Below are positions 51,180 to 55,554 of a stretch of DNA of 55,554 nucleotides, in pieces (position 1 is the stretch's first letter; each line of letters begins with the position of its first letter). Below the pieces are notes generated by a model. It saw only the letters and a program-made list of their open reading frames with translations. It did not search any database and had not been told where the DNA came from. Source of the stretch: JAJFUE01 sp039683515 (GTDB lineage: Bacteria; Sumerlaeota; Sumerlaeia; MVZB01); the NCBI GenBank assembly GCA_039683515.1, contig JBDKRG010000032.1, positions 1 through 55,554 on the forward strand, given 5' to 3'. The position numbers and the translations under genes were made by a program.

Positions 51180-52530
51180 ATTCCGTCTCTACCCTTGCCA
51201 GTATCGGACCGATGCCATATAGCGATCCGCATGCGACTATTCTGGTCTTCTTGTCGGTCAGATGGACGGTTTTCTGTAGGGCGATCTCGAGGTCGTCATA
51301 AAATTCAACATGTTCAAAAAATTGGTACGCCACGGCCGCCAGCGATTCGGCCGGCAGGGCCCTCGGCGAGGGCGGCCGGTAACAGACCGCCGCCCGCCAC
51401 CCCGGCCACCGCGTCAGGGCCGAAAAAAAGGCGCGATGGTCCTTGTCGTCCATCATCCCGACGAGCGCCACGGCCGGCTCCGAGCCGAAATGCGCTTCCA
51501 TGGCCCGGGCCAGGGCTGCGGCGGCGGTCGGGCAGTGGCCGCCGTCGAGGATCCACTCCGGGCCCGCGCCGGCCCGCTGCATCCGGCCGGGGAAGCTCAG
51601 AGGCGTCAAAGCCGAGATCATTGAGTCATCCGCAAGCCCGGCGGCGATCCCCCGGGCGCGCAACGCGGCCAGCATCGCCAGCCCGTTCTGGATGTTTTCG
51701 GCCTGGAACGGCCCGAGTAACTTCGTCCGGACCGCCAGGGGGCGGCCTTCGAAGACGAAGTCGAGGTCGAGCCCGCCGGCGTGGGCGCGCAGGCCGGCGA
51801 GTGGGCACAGCTCGGCCGCCGAAACCAGGGACGCCCCCGTTTCGGCGGCCCGGCGGCGGAACACGCCCTCGGCCGCGCCGGATTCCTCCTGAGCGCCCAT
51901 CACCCCCCAGCCGCCCGGCTTGAGGATCGCGGCCTTCTCGCCGGCGATGGCCCCGAGGGTGTCCCCCAATAGCCGGGTGTGTTCCAGCCCGATGCGGGTC
52001 AGGAGGACGGGGCCGGGGTCAAGGACGTTGGTCGCATCGAGCCGCCCGCCGAGGCCGGTCTCGACGATGGCGAAGTCGACGCCGGCCTCGCGGGCGGCCA
52101 GGAAGAAGAGCGCCGTCAGGAGCTCGAAGACGGTCTTGAAGCCGTGCGACCGCGCCGCCGGCTCGGGCCGCGGCATGTCGGCGATCCGGCCGAGCAGGTC
52201 GCAAAACAGTTCGGGGGCGATCGGGCGGCGGCCGATGCGAATCCGCTCGCGGAACTCGTTGATGTGCGGCGAGGTGAAGACGGCGGTCTTCAGGCCGGCG
52301 GCCTCGAGCAGGGCTTCGAGGGTCAGGGCGGCCGACCCCTTGCCGCGCGTCCCGGCGATGTGGACGGCGCGCAGCCCGCGCTGCGGGCTGCCGAGCGACT
52401 CCAGGCGCCGGGCGAACGCCTCGACCTCGAACGTGCGGTCGTTATAGTTGACCTGACCGAGGTTGCGCTCGTAATTGATCTGGCCGCCGAGCCAGGCGTA
52501 GGCCTCGTCCAGGGTCGTGAACTTCGCCAT
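51115..52530 (-). CDS. folC: Folylpolyglutamate/dihydrofolate synthase FolC
   Basis: 471 residues from ATG at 52530, behind AAGGAG with 9-base spacing; the in-frame start at 52599 adds no family sequence. The ATP-binding P-loop is HIAGTRGKGSAALTLEALL, followed by VFTSPHINEFRERIRI. Family motifs include FAIVETGLGGRLDATNVL, IGLEHTRLLGDTLGAIAGEKAAILK and ILDGGHCPTAAAALARAM, plus a Mur-ligase-like C-terminal domain (AVALVGMMDDKDHRAFF). The dihydrofolate-specific versus polyglutamate-only roles cannot be told apart by eye. The overlapped downstream gene encodes a zinc-ribbon protein. The C-terminal ~20 residues (TQTPHAPQAQPGSNRRDP) look non-conserved. Confidence 0.92.
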   Translation of the reverse strand: MAKFTTLDEAYAWLGGQINYERNLGQVNYNDRTFEVEAFARRLESLGSPQRGLRAVHIAGTRGKGSAALTLEALLEAAGLKTAVFTSPHINEFRERIRIGRRPIAPELFCDLLGRIADMPRPEPAARSHGFKTVFELLTALFFLAAREAGVDFAIVETGLGGRLDATNVLDPGPVLLTRIGLEHTRLLGDTLGAIAGEKAAILKPGGWGVMGAQEESGAAEGVFRRRAAETGASLVSAAELCPLAGLRAHAGGLDLDFVFEGRPLAVRTKLLGPFQAENIQNGLAMLAALRARGIAAGLADDSMISALTPLSFPGRMQRAGAGPEWILDGGHCPTAAAALARAMEAHFGSEPAVALVGMMDDKDHRAFFSALTRWPGWRAAVCYRPPSPRALPAESLAAVAYQFFEHVEFYDDLEIALQKTVHLTDKKTRIVACGSLYGIGPILARVETEYGRTQTPHAPQAQPGSNRRDP

Positions 52531-52653
52531 TTCGAACAACTCCTTGACAGTGCCGGGGGCATGCCAGAAAGTGGTCCTGTGGAGTGTCATTCCTCTCATG
52601 CACCCACGGCCAATTCATCTTGGCGCCCGGAGCGCCAAAAGGCAATACCGCGC

Positions 52654-53223
52654 ATGCTGCATAAGGCCCTCTTTACCATGACTTACCAGCGGCTGCTCGG
52701 CGTGGCCGCCCTGTTGATCATGGCGCTGACCACAGGTTGCGCCACAAGCGTGGTCACGTCGCGGATCGGTCCCGAAGGCGAGCGCATCATGTTCAAGCGC
52801 TACGAGCGCAACCTCGCCCGCGATTACATGCACCATTTCACCCGCGACATCTATGACGCGCCGGGCGTTTATGACGTCAAGGCCGGAGCCGGCGACCAGG
52901 CGATCGTGGCCGAGGATCACGGCGCGCCCGATTTCGTCCGCGCGTTCCGCTCGATGACCGGCGAGCGCGTGCGCGAATGGATTTATACCGACCAGGCGCT
53001 GATCTTCCAGTTCATCGGCGACGAACTCGTCTTCACCGGTCCGCTCACCCACCTCGAGCAGATCCTGATGTCCTACGGGCGGCCGGATTTCTACGATTTC
53101 TTCGCGAGCGACATCACCGGCCAGAGCATCGACCTCCTTTACACCGGCACGTTCGGCACGCGGCGGCTGGAGAATTTCAAGCTCAACAACGACAAAATTA
53201 CTCTTCGGAGCGAGGGAAACTGA
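52654..53223 (+). CDS. Hypothetical lipoprotein
   Basis: 189 residues from ATG at 52654; ATG at 52678 is an alternative. Both give a lipoprotein signal: RLLGVAALLIMALTTGCATS, lipobox TTGC. The remainder has no motif I recognise: a charged stretch (RIGPEGERIMFKRYERNLARDYMHHFTRDIY), then IVAEDHGAPDFVRAFRSM, an EWIYTDQALIFQFIGDELVFTGPL segment and the end IDLLYTGTFGTRRLENFKLNNDKITLRSEGN. It is probably a periplasmic outer-membrane lipoprotein. The next gene starts 4 bp after its stop, and a third overlaps that, so the three probably form an operon. Confidence 0.75.
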   Translation: MLHKALFTMTYQRLLGVAALLIMALTTGCATSVVTSRIGPEGERIMFKRYERNLARDYMHHFTRDIYDAPGVYDVKAGAGDQAIVAEDHGAPDFVRAFRSMTGERVREWIYTDQALIFQFIGDELVFTGPLTHLEQILMSYGRPDFYDFFASDITGQSIDLLYTGTFGTRRLENFKLNNDKITLRSEGN

Positions 53224-53227
53224 GGCC

Positions 53228-54430
53228 ATGAGGGAAACGCGCTCGATGACGCTTTGGTTGACGCTGCTGCTGTGCGTGACGGCGATCGCCGGTTGCCAGA
53301 CCAGCAAGGAACTGGAGCGCGCAAAATACAACAAGCGGGAAGAAGCGCTCAAGCAGCTCGACGAGGGGCGCAAGCTGGCGGCCACCGCGCCCGTCGCGGC
53401 GCTGGCGCGCTTCGACCGGGCCGTCAAGCTGCATCCGACCGCCGAGGGGTGGTATGAAATGGGCCGGCTGTATGAAGCCATGGGCCGGCGCAACGAGGCC
53501 GCGGCCGCATACACCGAATCCCTCAAGATCTCCCCGGACTGGCGCGAGCCCCGGTTCGCCCTGCTGGCGCTCGGTTACGAAGCGGCCAAGCCGGCCACGG
53601 CCGGCGAAATCCAGGAAGCCCGGCGCTGGGCGGCCACGCACCCCGTCAAGCCGATCACCGTGGCCCAGGACGAAACCGAGACCGGCGGCCTGACCGCCGA
53701 ACAGATCCAGGCGCGGCGCCAGGAAGTCCTCAAGAACGCGGCTCAGAACCGCCAGCCGACCCAGGCCGAAGTCGAGCAGGCGATCTTCGCGCCGACCCGC
53801 GACGAGCAGCTCCCCTCGGCCGACAAGCCCGTCTACTCCGGCAAGGAAGACCTCGTCCTCGGCTCGTATCCGTATCACATCGACCGCGGCCGCAGCTTCG
53901 CCGAACGCGGCCAGACCGAGCAGGCCATCGACGAATTCCAGCGCGCGATGCAGATCGACCCGAAGCAGATCGAGCCGCGCCTGGCGCTCGGCGACATGAT
54001 GATGCGGATGGAGCGCTACACCGAGGCGCAGTTCCACTATGAAACGGCCCGCCAGAAGTTCCCCAACTCGCCTCGCCCGGAGCTGAAGCTGGGCAACCTG
54101 GCGCTGGCGATGAACCGGCGCGACCAGGCGGCCGAGGACTTCCGCCGGGCGCTCGAAAAGGACCCCAAATTCGCCGAGGCGCTCAACAACCTGGCGTTCA
54201 TGTCGATGCAGGACAAGGATTACACCGAGGCCGCGCGGCTGCTCGACCAGGCGCTGTCGATCAAGCCCGACTACCCGAACGCGATCCTCAACCGCGGCAT
54301 CATCGCCAGCGACGTCCAGCACGACAACGCGACGGCGCTGCGCATGTATCGGCGCTACGTCGAGCTGGACGGCCCCCGCTCGGCCGAAGTGCGGCGCTGG
54401 ATCAAGGACCTCGAGGCGCGCACGAAGTGA
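53228..54430 (+). CDS. TPR lipoprotein
   Basis: 400 residues, ATG at 53228 (GAGG in GGAAACTGAGGCC just upstream). The lipoprotein signal MTLWLTLLLCVTAIAGC has lipobox AIAGC. TPR-like units flank a charged, low-complexity middle (residues ~140-205, rich in Ala/Glu/Gln). Four regular units make up the C-terminal half: EQAIDEFQRAMQIDPKQIEP, TEAQFHYETARQKFPNSPRP, DQAAEDFRRALEKDPKFAEA and TEAARLLDQALSIKPDYPNA. An outer-membrane or periplasmic scaffolding function is likely (compare the roles of NlpI and PilF-type TPR lipoproteins). Its stop overlaps the start of the sugar kinase gene (GTGA). Confidence 0.85.
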   Translation: MRETRSMTLWLTLLLCVTAIAGCQTSKELERAKYNKREEALKQLDEGRKLAATAPVAALARFDRAVKLHPTAEGWYEMGRLYEAMGRRNEAAAAYTESLKISPDWREPRFALLALGYEAAKPATAGEIQEARRWAATHPVKPITVAQDETETGGLTAEQIQARRQEVLKNAAQNRQPTQAEVEQAIFAPTRDEQLPSADKPVYSGKEDLVLGSYPYHIDRGRSFAERGQTEQAIDEFQRAMQIDPKQIEPRLALGDMMMRMERYTEAQFHYETARQKFPNSPRPELKLGNLALAMNRRDQAAEDFRRALEKDPKFAEALNNLAFMSMQDKDYTEAARLLDQALSIKPDYPNAILNRGIIASDVQHDNATALRMYRRYVELDGPRSAEVRRWIKDLEARTK

Positions 54431-55320
54431 CCGGCGCGGCGCCCGAGCCCGTCTTAACCGTTACGCTCAACCCGGCCATCGACCTTGAACTGCAGGCGCC
54501 CCGCCTGCGGCGAGGGGCGATCGCGCGCGCCTGCGGATCGTCGCGCCGGGCCGGCGGCAAGGGGATCAACGTCGCCCGGGCGCTGTCGCAAATGGGCGTG
54601 GGCGCCGCGGCGGCCGTCGCGCTCGGCGGGGTCGAAGGCCGACTCTTCGTGGAACTGCTCGGCCGGCCGGGATTCGCGCTTCACCCGATCGCGATCGCCG
54701 GCGGCGTGCGCACGAACGTCACGATCGCCCGGCCGGGCGAGGGGTATCTCTACAAAATCAACCAGCCGGGGCCGGAGATTTCGGCGCGGGAAACCGAGCG
54801 GATCCTTGGCGCGATCGAAACGCTCGCGCGCGGCCGCAAATGGGTCGTGCTTTCCGGGTCGCTGCCGCCGGGGATGCCGGACGAGGTATACGCGCGGCTC
54901 GCGCGCGCGGCGCACAAGCGCGAAGCAAACGTCGCGATCGACTGCGAGGGCGAGGCGCTCCTCGGCGCGCTCGGCGAAAAGCCGGATCTCGTGAAAATCA
55001 ACCGCCGCGAGCTGGGCGCGACGCTCGGGCGGCCGCTTCGCGGACGGGCGGCCGTCATCGCCGGGATGCGCGAGCTGCGCCGGAAGGGCGCCGGCCTGAT
55101 TGTGATCACCAATGGCCCGCGCCCGAGCCTTGCGCTCGACGAGCGCGGCGGCCTGACGCTCGCCAAACCGCCGCGCGCCTTGAAGGAGCGGGTGTTTGGG
55201 GCCGGCGATTTCATGCTTGCCGCGCTGCTCGCGGGCCTGCTGGCCGGAAAGCCGTTCGCCGACTCGTTCGCCGAGGCCACGGCGCGCGCAACCGAGGCAT
55301 TCCACGCATCCGCCACATGA
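54427..55320 (+). CDS. PfkB-family sugar kinase (1-phosphofructokinase-like)
   Basis: 297 residues from GTG at 54427, overlapping the upstream stop by GTGA. The pattern is that of hexose-phosphate kinases of the FruK/LacC type: VLTVTLNPAIDLELQAPRLRRG, then GGKGINVARALSQMG (signature 1, substrate loop), then NVTIARPG, VLSGSLPPGMPDEVY, DLVKINRREL and GAGD (residues 258-261, catalytic Asp261). The residue before GAGD is Phe rather than the usual Val/Ser. The likely reaction is phosphorylation of fructose 1-phosphate or a related sugar phosphate; specificity is open because no pts or fru genes adjoin. Context with envelope lipoproteins is unexpected. Confidence 0.85.
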   Translation: MTGAAPEPVLTVTLNPAIDLELQAPRLRRGAIARACGSSRRAGGKGINVARALSQMGVGAAAAVALGGVEGRLFVELLGRPGFALHPIAIAGGVRTNVTIARPGEGYLYKINQPGPEISARETERILGAIETLARGRKWVVLSGSLPPGMPDEVYARLARAAHKREANVAIDCEGEALLGALGEKPDLVKINRRELGATLGRPLRGRAAVIAGMRELRRKGAGLIVITNGPRPSLALDERGGLTLAKPPRALKERVFGAGDFMLAALLAGLLAGKPFADSFAEATARATEAFHASAT

Positions 55321-55334
55321 GGCGGATCGCCGCG

Positions 55335-55535
55335 ACTGTCGGCGCTGAAAGCGCCTGAGAATAAAGCCTGGGGCAGAGCGAAGCGCCGCCCCAGGAACAA
55401 GTCGCAAAGTCTTCCGAGCGCTGAAGGCGCGGGAGAAATTTCTTGCGCTCTTTCAGAGCTCTTGTCGATGCGGGCTCGCCGACCTGGGGCTGCGCTTCGC
55501 TCCGCCCCTGGAATCTTTTGCGCTTTCAGCGCATC
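55335..55535. repeat. REP-like palindromic element, locus C
   Basis: GCGCTGAAAGCGCCTGAG, GCCTGGGGCAGAGCGAAGCG, GCGCTGAAGGCGCGGGAG, then the inverse GCGCTTCGCTCCGCCCC and GCGCTTTCAGCGC. It matches loci A and B and runs to the window end; no gene is seen after 55320. Confidence 0.85.
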
Positions 55536-55554
55536 AATCCCATGATTAAAATGC

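Overview
The window is high-GC bacterial DNA and reads as a Gram-negative, diderm organism. It encodes several lipoproteins with signal peptides, a GT9 (LPS heptosyltransferase-type) domain, a type IV pilus retraction ATPase, an AMIN-domain protein and a soluble NtrB/NtrC-like two-component pair. The mix of delta-60 repeat giants, gingipain-like lipoproteins, TPR proteins and many kinds of short intergenic repeat suits an uncultured PVC/FCB-type or candidate-phylum bacterium. No rRNA, tRNA, CRISPR array or intact mobile element was seen, and the sequence alone does not fix the phylum.

Layout. 1-6.3 kb: a secreted beta-propeller protein, an SDR dehydrogenase, pilT, folK, a VanY-type peptidase, a HAD hydrolase and a PH-domain membrane protein. 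6.3-17.9 kb, minus strand: three tandem paralogous secreted delta-60 repeat proteins of about 1200 residues, with an intrinsic terminator and a sigma70-like promoter between copies and a decayed relic of a fourth copy. 18-24.5 kb: a GT2-GT9 fusion glycosyltransferase, a protein made of two degenerate kinase-like halves, hslU without hslV, and a small membrane protein. 24.5-30 kb, minus strand: sigma54 response regulator, its soluble histidine kinase and an AMIN-TPR protein. 30-34.5 kb: DUF4291 protein, polytopic membrane protein, methyltransferase and tadA. 34.5-47.3 kb: two giant peptidase C25-like lipoproteins, rpmE, a small membrane protein, a C39-like multidomain secreted protein and a tyrosine-rich secreted protein. 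47.5-50.8 kb: a methyltransferase, a REP-associated transposase relic, and an AT-rich TPR gene bracketed by inverted GGGGACG repeats (probable foreign island). 50.8-55.5 kb: zinc-ribbon protein and folC (minus strand), then two envelope lipoproteins and a PfkB sugar kinase (plus strand).

Most of the coding capacity concerns the envelope or secretion: repeat-rich surface proteins, peptidases, lipoproteins and glycosyltransferases. Housekeeping genes (rpmE, hslU, folC, folK, tadA) are scattered singly among them. Intergenic space is unusually rich in short tandem arrays (heptamers AATCCGC, GTGRATC, ATTCATC and others) and in palindromic REP-like elements. Some arrays run into coding sequence, where they supply start and stop codons or signal-peptide residues.

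The best candidates for something undescribed are the duplicated kinase-like protein at 20465-22147, the delta-60 cluster with its conserved Trp-Ala-Cys-Tyr tail and fourth-copy relic, the heptamer arrays acting at gene junctions, and the tyrosine-rich protein downstream of a C25-like lipoprotein.
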